A DNA stretch of 53,962 nucleotides from Clostridiales bacterium (GTDB taxonomy: Bacteria; Bacillota; Clostridia; Clostridiales; Clostridiaceae): NCBI GenBank assembly GCA_012519845.1, contig JAAYPK010000121.1, forward strand, positions 1-53,962. Reading direction: 5' to 3'. Of the stretch, positions 8,639-15,622 are shown piece by piece. Both the position numbers and the translations under genes were made by a program. Under the pieces are notes generated by a model. The model was not told the origin of the DNA. It was given only the letters and a program-made list of their open reading frames with translations, and did not search any database. Each line of letters opens with the position of its first letter. Within the stretch, counting starts at the first letter, position 1.

Positions 8639-8667
8639 ATTATATCATAGGTTTCCAAGCAAGTGAA
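8639..8667 (-). promoter_or_regulatory. Predicted sigma-A promoter of the folate operon
   Basis: On the minus strand TTCACT (8662-8667) and TATAAT (8639-8644) are 17 bases apart, about 35 bases upstream of pabA. The -10 is perfect and the -35 matches four of six. No riboswitch or operator is evident in the short leader. Confidence 0.5.
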
Positions 8668-8680
8668 CAAGGAATAACAG

Positions 8681-8709
8681 TTGTGTCATTACTTTAACTA
8701 TAGTAAAAT
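8681..8709 (+). promoter_or_regulatory. Predicted promoter of the PHP gene
   Basis: TTGTGT (8681-8686) and TAAAAT (8704-8709) are separated by 17 bases and lie 25 bases upstream of the gene start. The -35 is weak. It is back to back with the folate promoter. Confidence 0.4.
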
Positions 8710-8734
8710 ACTATTAATAAAGGAGGTGTAAATT

Positions 8735-9574
8735 ATGGTGAAAGCAGATTTCCATAGTCATTCAAATTGTTCTGATGGATTATTATCTCCAACAGAAATG
8801 GTTCAGCTTGCTGCAAAGAATAATGTTAAGTATTATTCTTTAACAGATCATGATACTATTTCAGGTTTAGATGAAGCCATAACTGAAGCCAAATTACATG
8901 ATATTAAATTTATTCCAGGCATAGAATTATCAACAAACTTTAATAATGAAAGTATCCATATTCTTGGATTTTTTAAAGATGATTCCTATAAAAATAAAGA
9001 ATTTATTGCCTTTTTAAATGATATAAAAAATAATAGATTAATTAGAGCAAAGAAAATGGTTGAAAAATTAAATGAACATTTTAATATAGAAATAAGTTAT
9101 GAAAAACTATTAAAAAGAGGTAAGGATGTTGTAGCAAGACCTCATATTGCTCAAGAAATAATAGCTGAAAAATACCCTTATACTAAGGATGAAATTTTTG
9201 ATAAATTTATAGGGAAGAATTGTAAAGCTTATGTAGAAACCACAAAAATCACTCCTGAAGAAGGAATAAGAACTCTTCATAAATTCAATGCCTTAGCTTT
9301 TTTAGCCCATCCAGTTTTAATTAATAATTCATCTTTAAATGATTTTTTAAACATAGGTCTTGATGGGATAGAAGCTATTTACTATCAAAATTCAAAGGAA
9401 CAAGAAAAAAGCCTTATTGATTTTGCTAATAAAAACAATTTACTTATAAGTGCTGGTTCTGATTGTCATGGTGATTTTGAAAATGATAAAAGACATGGTA
9501 TTGTAGGAGACATGCTTATTGAAAATAATTATTTAGAAAATTTCTTAGAAAAAATCAGGAGCTGTAGTGGTTAA
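8735..9574 (+). CDS. PHP-domain phosphoesterase (TrpH/RNase AM-like)
   Basis: This 279-residue protein opens with the PHP metal-binding motif DFHSHSNCSDG, followed by YSLTDHDT (second His/Asp pair), PGIELS, ARPHIA near residue 128, AFLAHPV and SDCHG near the C-terminus. These are the usual ligands of a trinuclear metal site. Family members hydrolyse nucleoside 3',5'-bisphosphates or trim 5' ends of RNA. The length of about 280 fits the family. GGAGGTG precedes the start. It is a single gene, divergent from the folate operon and closed by a repeat-type hairpin. Confidence 0.9.
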   Translation: MVKADFHSHSNCSDGLLSPTEMVQLAAKNNVKYYSLTDHDTISGLDEAITEAKLHDIKFIPGIELSTNFNNESIHILGFFKDDSYKNKEFIAFLNDIKNNRLIRAKKMVEKLNEHFNIEISYEKLLKRGKDVVARPHIAQEIIAEKYPYTKDEIFDKFIGKNCKAYVETTKITPEEGIRTLHKFNALAFLAHPVLINNSSLNDFLNIGLDGIEAIYYQNSKEQEKSLIDFANKNNLLISAGSDCHGDFENDKRHGIVGDMLIENNYLENFLEKIRSCSG

Positions 9575-9593
9575 AATGAGAACTAAGAGGACT

Positions 9594-9660
9594 AAGAACA
9601 AAAATGAAAAATGTAAAATCTAAAATTGTGAATTTAGAATGTCAGATTTCTTTTGTTCTT
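9594..9660. repeat. Palindromic intergenic repeat, copy 1 (downstream of the PHP gene)
   Basis: Exact 10-base inverted arms (AAGAACAAAA at 9594-9603, TTTTGTTCTT at 9651-9660) enclose a second, imperfect inverted repeat (AAATCTAAA against TTTAGAATGTCAGATTT). Just outside stands GAACTAAGAG (9580-9589), the word shared with the other copies near 10172, 18572 and 42079. It could serve as a terminator for the PHP gene. Confidence 0.6.
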
Positions 9661-9780
9661 ATTGTCCACCAGATTTCCCTCGGATCATATTAGTAAATTT
9701 ATTGATCATCTAATTCCAGGAGAGGTTTTATACATTTTGGAGAAATTGTACCATTACAAAAATATTTGAATTTGAAAAAA
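9661..9780. other. Gene-free stretch beside the small barrel gene
   Basis: I find no gene with a start and ribosome site here. One plus-strand frame is open for about 37 codons and contains FPSDHISKFIDHL before TGA. It vaguely resembles the start of some transposases, but I cannot support that call. Confidence 0.3.
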
Positions 9781-10128
9781 CTAAACAATATTTTCGCCTA
9801 ATATTATCTTAGGCATTGTAGTTAAACATCGATTCCAACGTTTGTAAAATTTCTCTACTCCCAATTTTGATACTCTAGCATGAGTTTCCTCATTTTTCAA
9901 AACCCAATACAGAACATAAGTAACTTTCCCAACATTTCTTGTTAAGCGTATCGGTAATTCGCCTTCTTTAACTGCAATAAAATCTTTTTGCCTATGAGTA
10001 CGCTTGATATAATGAACATCTATTACGCCATCCTGTTCTAAATAAAACTCAGCAACTTCTTTCATTAGTTCCTCAATTTCATCTAATTTTGTCAATTTTG
10101 CTTCATAAATACAAATTTCATTAAACAT
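9781..10128 (-). CDS. Small alpha/beta-barrel protein (ABM-like), possible insert
   Basis: I place the start at ATG 10128 (115 aa) because GAGG sits 6 bases upstream, inside the longer frame. The order is strand (FNEICIYEAKL), helix (IEELMKEVAEFYLEQ), strand (VIDVHYIKRTH), strand (VTYVLYWVL), then helix (LGVEKFYKRWNRCL). This suggests the dimeric ferredoxin-like fold of antibiotic-biosynthesis-monooxygenase-like proteins; I see no catalytic residues that would fix a reaction. The DNA is a little richer in CG dinucleotides than its neighbours and is bracketed by two repeat copies, which hints that it was acquired. Substrate unknown. Confidence 0.65.
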   Translation of the reverse strand: MFNEICIYEAKLTKLDEIEELMKEVAEFYLEQDGVIDVHYIKRTHRQKDFIAVKEGELPIRLTRNVGKVTYVLYWVLKNEETHARVSKLGVEKFYKRWNRCLTTMPKIILGENIV

Positions 10129-10171
10129 AAAATACCTCAACAAATTCTATTTTTTATTTCTCAGCTCCTCT

Positions 10172-10206
10172 GAAACTCTCCTCCACTTTTAGTTCTTAAC
10201 TAAATA
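10172..10206. repeat. Intergenic repeat, copy 2 (over the ridA stop)
   Basis: On the minus strand this reads TAGTTAAGAACTAAAAG, running on from the ridA stop codon. The same TAGTTAAGAACTA begins the copy at 42079. It is only partly palindromic, so the copy is degenerate. Confidence 0.5.
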
Positions 10207-10577
10207 AAGGCTATTGCTTCTATCTCAATTACAGCATTTTTAGGTAACTTTGCCACTTCAACACAACTTCTTGCTGGGGTATTTTCTTTAAAATACTCAC
10301 CATATACTTCATTTACCTCTGCAAAGTTATCCATATTACTTATAAAAACTGTAGTCTTTATAACTTTATCTAAGGATGATCCTGCCTTTTCTAATATTGC
10401 TTTTACATTTTCAATACTTTGAGCTGTTGCCTTCTTTATATCATTTTCCATTTCTCCTGTAGCTGGATTTATTGGAATTTGACCAGAAGTAAATACTAAA
10501 TTCCCTATTATTTGACCTTGAGAATATGGTCCAATGGCCTTTGGAGCCTTTTCTGTTTCAATAATTTTTCTACTCAT
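10200..10577 (-). CDS. ridA: RidA family enamine/imine deaminase
   Basis: This 125-residue protein of the YjgF/RidA family hydrolyses reactive 2-aminoacrylate-type enamines released by PLP enzymes. It has the N-terminal [12 protein letters not shown] block, the [14 protein letters not shown] strand-loop and the catalytic-type Arg in PARSCVEV near residue 103. Length and motifs are typical of the active RidA subgroup. GGGGGA lies upstream of ATG 10577. It is the gene after the ECF ATPase, 20 bases away, and may be read through from the B12 operon. Its stop codon lies in a dispersed repeat. Confidence 0.95.
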   Translation of the reverse strand: MSRKIIETEKAPKAIGPYSQGQIIGNLVFTSGQIPINPATGEMENDIKKATAQSIENVKAILEKAGSSLDKVIKTTVFISNMDNFAEVNEVYGEYFKENTPARSCVEVAKLPKNAVIEIEAIAFI

Positions 10578-10597
10578 ATTTTATAAATCCCCCTATA

Positions 10598-12241
10598 TTA
10601 TATATTCATATTACATAATGTAATAAGTTCTTCAATTGTAACTGCATTATTAAATATTTCTCTACTAATTTTATTAGCACTTGTTGTATAAAAATTATTA
10701 TTTCCAAAAAACTTTTCTGGTGTATTATATGTAATAATATTCCCATCAAAAAACATACCACAAGTATCTGATACCATTGCTGCAAATTCCACATCATGTG
10801 TTACCATAATAATTGTTACACCTTTTTCTTTAAGATTCTTTATAATACTACTTAGTTTATATTTATAAAAATTATCCAAACCCTTTGTTGGTTCATCAAG
10901 TAACAATATAGATGGTTTTAATAATAACACTTTTGCTAATGCTACTTTTTGCTTTTCTCCTCCACTTAAATCATAAGGATGCATTGAAAATAAATGAGAA
11001 ATATCTGTTAATTTTGCTATTTCATTAATTTTTTCTTCAATTTCTTTTTCATTTAAATTAGCATCTGCTAATACTTCCATTAAATCCAGTTTTACTGTTT
11101 TCTTAACAAAAAGAGTTTCAGGATTTTGAGGTAGTAATGCAATTTTATCTGAATACTTTTTAAGTTCTTTATTGTTTAAATAAATTTTCCCTCTATAAGG
11201 CTTATTAATTGTGCTTAATAATGATAAAGCTGTAGTTTTACCGGTACCATTACCACCAACTATACTATATATTTCACCTTTATGGACCTTTAAGTTAAAA
11301 TCCTTAATTATATCTTTACCATTCTTTTCATATTTAAACCAAACATTTTTTGCTTCAATAATGATTTCTTCATTTACATTATACTCTTTTTTTATTGAAT
11401 TTACATTTATGTTTCTATCTTTAAAAAAATTATTAAGCCATTGCCTTCCTTCATTTACTGTAATAGGGCATTCCAAATTATTATTAAAAGACATGTATAA
11501 TTTAACTGGTGTTGGTAAAGCAATAAACATATTATTATCTTTTAACTCACTGCATATTTTTCTTGGAAGATCATTAGCTATTATTTTACCTTTTTCCATA
11601 ACAATTACTTTATGAGCCATTTTAAAAACTTCTTCTAATCTATGTTCTGTAATTATTATTGTTACTCCAAGATCTTCATTTATTTTTTTAACTGTATCTA
11701 GAAATTCTGCTGCTGCAATTGGATCAAGTTGTGATGTAGGTTCATCTAAGACTAAAACCTTTGGATTCATTGCCATAATTGATGCCAAATTTAACAGTTG
11801 TTTTTGACCTCCTGAAAGCTCAGATACATTTTTATAAAACCAGTCCTGTATACCAAAATAACTAGCCATTTCAGCTACACGAATTCTAATCGTTTTGTTA
11901 TCATACCCTAAACTTTCAAGACCAAAGGCTAATTCGTGCCATACCTTATCTGTTACAATTTGATTATCTGGATTTTGCAGAACATACCCAATATCAGAAC
12001 TAGCAGTTCTTAAATCTAAATCTTGAATATCCACCTTATTATAAAGTACATTACCTTTTCTTTCACCATGAGGGGTTAAGGGTGCCTTAAAGTGTTTTAA
12101 TAGAGTACTTTTCCCTGATCCAGATTCTCCACATATTAAAACAAATTCACCTTTTTTTATGTTTATATTAATTTTATCAAGTACTTTATTATCCATTAAG
12201 GGATATTTAAATTCTAAATCATTTACCTTTATTATATCCAT
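10598..12241 (-). CDS. ECF transporter ATPase, fused EcfA-EcfA'
   Basis: This 547-residue protein contains two ABC ATPase domains in tandem. Domain 1 (about 1-235) has Walker A GESGSGKST, the ELSGGQKQ signature and LVLDEPTS. Domain 2 (about 290-520) has GGNGTGKTT, DLSGGEKQK and LLLDEPTKG. Both are intact, so it can supply both motor subunits of an energy-coupling-factor vitamin importer. The long LTPHGERKG insert after the first Walker A is peculiar to this ECF subgroup in my memory. Its ATG overlaps the ecfT end by 10 bases. Context (cobalamin riboswitch, surface capture proteins) points to cobalamin or a precursor as cargo. No substrate-binding S protein is encoded beside it. Confidence 0.92.
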   Translation of the reverse strand: MDIIKVNDLEFKYPLMDNKVLDKININIKKGEFVLICGESGSGKSTLLKHFKAPLTPHGERKGNVLYNKVDIQDLDLRTASSDIGYVLQNPDNQIVTDKVWHELAFGLESLGYDNKTIRIRVAEMASYFGIQDWFYKNVSELSGGQKQLLNLASIMAMNPKVLVLDEPTSQLDPIAAAEFLDTVKKINEDLGVTIIITEHRLEEVFKMAHKVIVMEKGKIIANDLPRKICSELKDNNMFIALPTPVKLYMSFNNNLECPITVNEGRQWLNNFFKDRNINVNSIKKEYNVNEEIIIEAKNVWFKYEKNGKDIIKDFNLKVHKGEIYSIVGGNGTGKTTALSLLSTINKPYRGKIYLNNKELKKYSDKIALLPQNPETLFVKKTVKLDLMEVLADANLNEKEIEEKINEIAKLTDISHLFSMHPYDLSGGEKQKVALAKVLLLKPSILLLDEPTKGLDNFYKYKLSSIIKNLKEKGVTIIMVTHDVEFAAMVSDTCGMFFDGNIITYNTPEKFFGNNNFYTTSANKISREIFNNAVTIEELITLCNMNI

Positions 12242-13086
12242 TTATACCACTCCATAACATCTAATATAATTGGGAATATACATAATATAAAATATGCAAA
12301 ATATATTATTATACTGAAAAGATTTATAGTATTCATAGAAATTACAGGGTAATATAAAATATAATTTGCCCCATTAATAGTACCAACTATAATAATTAAT
12401 CCAAGGCTAATTAAAATACACAAAGATAAAAAATCTCTTTTATGAAATTTAAATATAGAAAAATTACTTCTTCCTTTTAATCCATATCCTCTTGCTTTCA
12501 TAGAGTCTGCTGTATCTATTGCATTTTCTAATGCCCAAGTTACTAAAACTGATATAATATTTATTCCATGTAAAGCTTTATCTATTATATTTCCATTGGA
12601 TACACTTTTTCCAATAGCTTTTTGACCATTTGTAATATTTTTTAATTGAACTTTAAATCTTGGGACAAACCTTAACACCATTGAAAATATCAATGATGTT
12701 TTTGGTATTATCCTTCCAAACAAGAATATAAATTTGTCAGATGTCATTATTTCATTATAGCAACTAAACCATATAATAACTGTAGCTAACATTATAGAAG
12801 ACATAGCCCCATATACTATAGCTTCAAGAGTTAAGGCTCTGCCATTAATATATAGTAATATTGTATTGCCTTCATGGGACATAAATGGATTAATTAATAC
12901 AATTAGTACCATTATAATAAATAATCCCAATATTAACTTTAATCCTTTTTTCCCTTTTAATTTTAGTAAATATACTATTGATGATAAAAATGAAATAAAA
13001 AGAAAAATAGGATGCATAAAAAACATTGAAAATAGTATTACTAAAACAAAATAAGTAAAACTAATTATAGGATGATATTCTTTCAT
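12232..13086 (-). CDS. ecfT: ECF transporter transmembrane subunit EcfT
   Basis: This 284-residue protein has several hydrophobic segments (N-terminal group within 8-75, another near 90-110 and 125-145, then two C-terminal ones near 215-235 and 250-275). It carries the coupling-helix motif DSMKARGYGLKG near residue 195, which contacts the EcfA ATPases. It links ATP hydrolysis to the vitamin-binding S component in the membrane. AGGAG precedes the start. It lies 17 bases after the DUF4430 gene and overlaps the ATPase gene, so it is part of the riboswitch operon. Confidence 0.93.
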   Translation of the reverse strand: MKEYHPIISFTYFVLVILFSMFFMHPIFLFISFLSSIVYLLKLKGKKGLKLILGLFIIMVLIVLINPFMSHEGNTILLYINGRALTLEAIVYGAMSSIMLATVIIWFSCYNEIMTSDKFIFLFGRIIPKTSLIFSMVLRFVPRFKVQLKNITNGQKAIGKSVSNGNIIDKALHGINIISVLVTWALENAIDTADSMKARGYGLKGRSNFSIFKFHKRDFLSLCILISLGLIIIVGTINGANYILYYPVISMNTINLFSIIIYFAYFILCIFPIILDVMEWYKWI

Positions 13087-13103
13087 AGTATGCTCCTTTT
13101 ATT

Positions 13104-13829
13104 TTATCTTTTCACATCACCAATACTACAAGTATATATAAATTCTATTACATCACCATTTTTTATTTTATAATTACTAGATCCGTAATTAGGTTCTCCT
13201 CCATTTACTTTATAAATCCATCCACTATTTTCTCCACAGTCTTTTTCGTAAATGTTATTTATACCTGTAATATAATTTGTATTATAAATGGCGTTATTAG
13301 TATAATCTAATGGAATTCTATTATATCTTGTTTCTTTATATAGAACATCAAAAGCCGTTGTACCTTCTTCAAACTTTATATTACTATTTGAATATATTAT
13401 TCCGTTACTTGGCACATATTGTTCTTTACCTGGCTTTAATAAATTTTTGTTACTATTTATAGTATTACAATTAATAATTAGAGTACAATAATTCCCATTA
13501 GCTTCTGTTTTTTCTTCTTTTGTAGTTTCACCTTTTGATTCTGAAACAGTAACTTCATTATTTTTCGAATCTGACTTATCTACTTTTGTATTTTCTTCTG
13601 CAGAAGATGTTTTGTCTTCTGTTGTGACTTCTTTATTATCAGCTTCATTAATATCACTTTTATCTTCAGAAGTAATTTCTTCATTATTATCTTCTTGTTC
13701 TGCCAACTCATAATTGCTACTTACTTCATTAGGTTTTTCTATTTTGCAACTTTTAACAGTAAATACTAATGCTGTTATTAAGCATAATAAAAAGATTATT
13801 ACTTTATAATATCTTTTAATTTTATACAT
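13104..13829 (-). CDS. Membrane-anchored DUF4430 (transcobalamin C-terminal-like) protein
   Basis: This 241-residue protein has a short cytoplasmic start, one membrane anchor (about 9-26), then a long Glu/Ser/Thr/Lys-rich linker (about 30-110) that should hold the last domain away from the membrane. Residues about 112-241 are a DUF4430 domain: CTLIINCNTI, the GTTAFDVLY segment, and the diagnostic GWIYKVNG...KNGDVIEFIYTC. This family is homologous to the small beta domain of human transcobalamin and intrinsic factor that caps bound cobalamin. It sits 3 bases after the toroid protein gene. I infer that it cooperates with that protein in catching cobalamin outside the cell. Confidence 0.9.
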   Translation of the reverse strand: MYKIKRYYKVIIFLLCLITALVFTVKSCKIEKPNEVSSNYELAEQEDNNEEITSEDKSDINEADNKEVTTEDKTSSAEENTKVDKSDSKNNEVTVSESKGETTKEEKTEANGNYCTLIINCNTINSNKNLLKPGKEQYVPSNGIIYSNSNIKFEEGTTAFDVLYKETRYNRIPLDYTNNAIYNTNYITGINNIYEKDCGENSGWIYKVNGGEPNYGSSNYKIKNGDVIEFIYTCSIGDVKR

Positions 13830-13832
13830 TTA

Positions 13833-15305
13833 TTATGCCACCTTTTTTCTTAATATATATATACTTCCTGTAGCAATAATTATCAATATACTATATAACA
13901 TAATATTTGAATTATCAGATGTTTTAATTTCACTTGAACTTAAATTATTTGTTTCTAAACTATCTATTATTTCTTTTGCTTGTAATACATCCTCATAACC
14001 AACCACATATTTTTTATCTTCATCAGATAAAGCTTCATATCTTTTTATTAAATCTAATACTGCTTCTTTATCATTAATAGTAATTTTAGATGGATTAATT
14101 TTATTCCAAATATCATTGTTAATATCATTAATGATTTTTTCTAGTTCTATAATTTTATTATTAGCTTCTTCTAACTTAAAAAAGTCTATAACCTGTGCTT
14201 TATATGAATCTGTTAAACTATTATACTTAAGCATAAGCCCTTTTATTTTATCTTTATTATCTAAAGTAATTTTATCTAAATTACTTATATCAACTATACC
14301 TGAATTTATTTCAGCTACAATTTTATTATAATCAGTTTCATTTAATACATCTGTCATATCAAATAAAAATGATTTACCATTTAAATATCTGTTATATGCA
14401 ACCATTGTATAAAAAGCTTGAGGTGTTAAAAATGTGTCTGTAACTCCACCTACTCCAAATCCACCATCAGCAGTCTGTAGTGAAAATAAATATGAAATAA
14501 TATCTCCACTTGATTTTACAAATCCATTAGCTGGATCAGTTGGATCTAATTCTAATGCTAATAAAGCTAATGCCATTTGTGCTGCACCATATGGGTTATC
14601 TCCCCAATCATTATCAAATCCACCATCTGCTCTTTGCTGTGAACTAATAAGAGCTAATGCTCCATTAATTACTGTTTCTACATCAGTTCTATCTTTATAT
14701 TTTGCCAAAGCTTGAAGTACCATTCCTGTCATATCTTGCTCAGCAGGTCCTCCCCCATAAGAAAATCCACCATCTGAAGTTTTAAGTGCAAGTATTTTAT
14801 TAATTAATGAATTTCTTGTATTTACTGCTCCTGTAGGCTCATCATAATTTTTACTGTCTAAAGCAAGTAATCCATATACTAATGCATTAATTCCTTGTGC
14901 TTCAATATTCACTTTACTCCAAATATAATCAACTAAATTATATCCACCTACATTTGTTGGATCTTTACCAATTGCATTTAATATTAAAATTAACTTTTCT
15001 ACTTCAGTTACATAAGTAAATGGCTCAGCCTTTACCATTTCTTCTGCTACCTTTAGCTGAACACTATTGTAATAAGTATCATAATAACCATTTGGTACTG
15101 TTTTATTGCTTCTTGATAAAGCTAAGATTTGCCATTCTGAACCATAGGCAGGTGTAGGTAAATTATTTATTGTATACTCTACTCCTTTATTAACTGCCTC
15201 ATTGCTTTCTTCTATTGTTGCTGCATTTGCAAAAATAGTTGTAAAAGATGCTGACATAAAAATTACAAGTAATACTGTCAGCAATTTAGTGATTTGTTTT
15301 TTCAT
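13833..15305 (-). CDS. Surface alpha/alpha-toroid repeat protein, candidate cobalamin-binding
   Basis: This 490-residue protein starts with a signal peptide (cleavage after about residue 28, FANA). Residues about 30-320 are prenyltransferase/squalene-cyclase-type repeats: DGGFSYGGG, DGGFDNDWGDNPYG and DGGFGVGG spaced about 50-60 residues apart, the mark of an alpha/alpha barrel. There is no cyclase DXDD motif, and none is expected in a secreted protein. Residues about 335-455 hold two similar helical repeats (ITLDNKDKI...YNSLTDSYK and ITINDKEAV...YEALSDEDK). The C-terminus is a membrane anchor with RKK but no LPXTG. The same barrel forms the large domain of intrinsic factor. It is the first gene after the cobalamin riboswitch. 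Confidence 0.9.
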   Translation of the reverse strand: MKKQITKLLTVLLVIFMSASFTTIFANAATIEESNEAVNKGVEYTINNLPTPAYGSEWQILALSRSNKTVPNGYYDTYYNSVQLKVAEEMVKAEPFTYVTEVEKLILILNAIGKDPTNVGGYNLVDYIWSKVNIEAQGINALVYGLLALDSKNYDEPTGAVNTRNSLINKILALKTSDGGFSYGGGPAEQDMTGMVLQALAKYKDRTDVETVINGALALISSQQRADGGFDNDWGDNPYGAAQMALALLALELDPTDPANGFVKSSGDIISYLFSLQTADGGFGVGGVTDTFLTPQAFYTMVAYNRYLNGKSFLFDMTDVLNETDYNKIVAEINSGIVDISNLDKITLDNKDKIKGLMLKYNSLTDSYKAQVIDFFKLEEANNKIIELEKIINDINNDIWNKINPSKITINDKEAVLDLIKRYEALSDEDKKYVVGYEDVLQAKEIIDSLETNNLSSSEIKTSDNSNIMLYSILIIIATGSIYILRKKVA

Positions 15306-15318
15306 TGATATCCTCCTT

Positions 15319-15339
15319 TTTATCTCCCTCCGAGATAAA
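15319..15339 (-). promoter_or_regulatory. Expression-platform hairpin next to the ribosome site
   Basis: TTTATCTC and GAGATAAA pair around a short purine loop, ending directly against the AAGGAGG site (15312-15318). No T run follows, so it is not a terminator. It stands where cobalamin riboswitches place the regulatory hairpin that contacts the aptamer, which suggests control of translation. Confidence 0.5.
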
Positions 15340-15351
15340 CAAATTTATTAT

Positions 15352-15505
15352 ATAAGGCAGGTCTCCTGACTTAAAGTTATAATATATCTACCCTTCCCAG
15401 AGATATTATCTCCAGTGGCTAAAAGATATAAACACTTTTACAGTAGCGGGGGCTGTTATGGATTTTAACCATATTCCCTATTAATGATATAAATCAACCT
15501 TATAC
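15352..15505 (-). promoter_or_regulatory. Cobalamin riboswitch
   Basis: The minus strand carries the conserved B12 box AGTCAGGAGACCTGCC near its 3' end (15355-15372), preceded by CTGGGAAGGG, by GCCACTGG, by CCCGCTACTGT, and at the 5' side by GGGAATATGGT with AAAATCC. These are the ordered core elements of the adenosylcobalamin-type aptamer. It lies just upstream of the toroid-DUF4430-ECF operon and should lower its expression when cobalamin is plentiful. Confidence 0.95.
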
Positions 15506-15512
15506 ATTGTTT

Positions 15513-15541
15513 AGCATACATTGTTTATACAAAAATTTCAA
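15513..15541 (-). promoter_or_regulatory. Predicted promoter of the cobalamin-uptake operon
   Basis: On the minus strand TTGAAA (15536-15541) and TATGCT (15513-15518) are 17 bases apart, just upstream of the riboswitch. The -10 is imperfect. Confidence 0.4.
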
Positions 15542-15555
15542 CTGTAAAATTTGAA

Positions 15556-15606
15556 ATAAAAAAAGATAAAACTGCTGCTTAAATTTTTTCCTTTAAAGCA
15601 ACAGCT
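15556..15606 (-). terminator. Terminator after the M18 aminopeptidase gene
   Basis: The minus-strand stem CTGTTGCTT...AAGCAGCAG (arms 15572-15580 and about 15596-15604) is followed by TTTTATC and a run of seven T. Its stem sequence closely resembles the hairpin at 18675-18714. Confidence 0.75.
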
Positions 15607-15622
15607 CTATCTAATATTTATG

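Noticed and set aside
9661..9768. Transposase fragment suggested by FPSDHISKFIDHL
   Set aside because: Only about 37 codons with no second motif, no inverted repeats of an insertion sequence and no target duplication.
12232..13086. EcfT as the missing S component
   Set aside because: It has the SMKARGYG coupling motif of EcfT and none of the six-helix S-protein layout.
13833..15305. Terpene cyclase or prenyltransferase
   Set aside because: The repeats match that fold, but the protein is secreted and anchored, lacks the cyclase acid motif and follows a cobalamin riboswitch.
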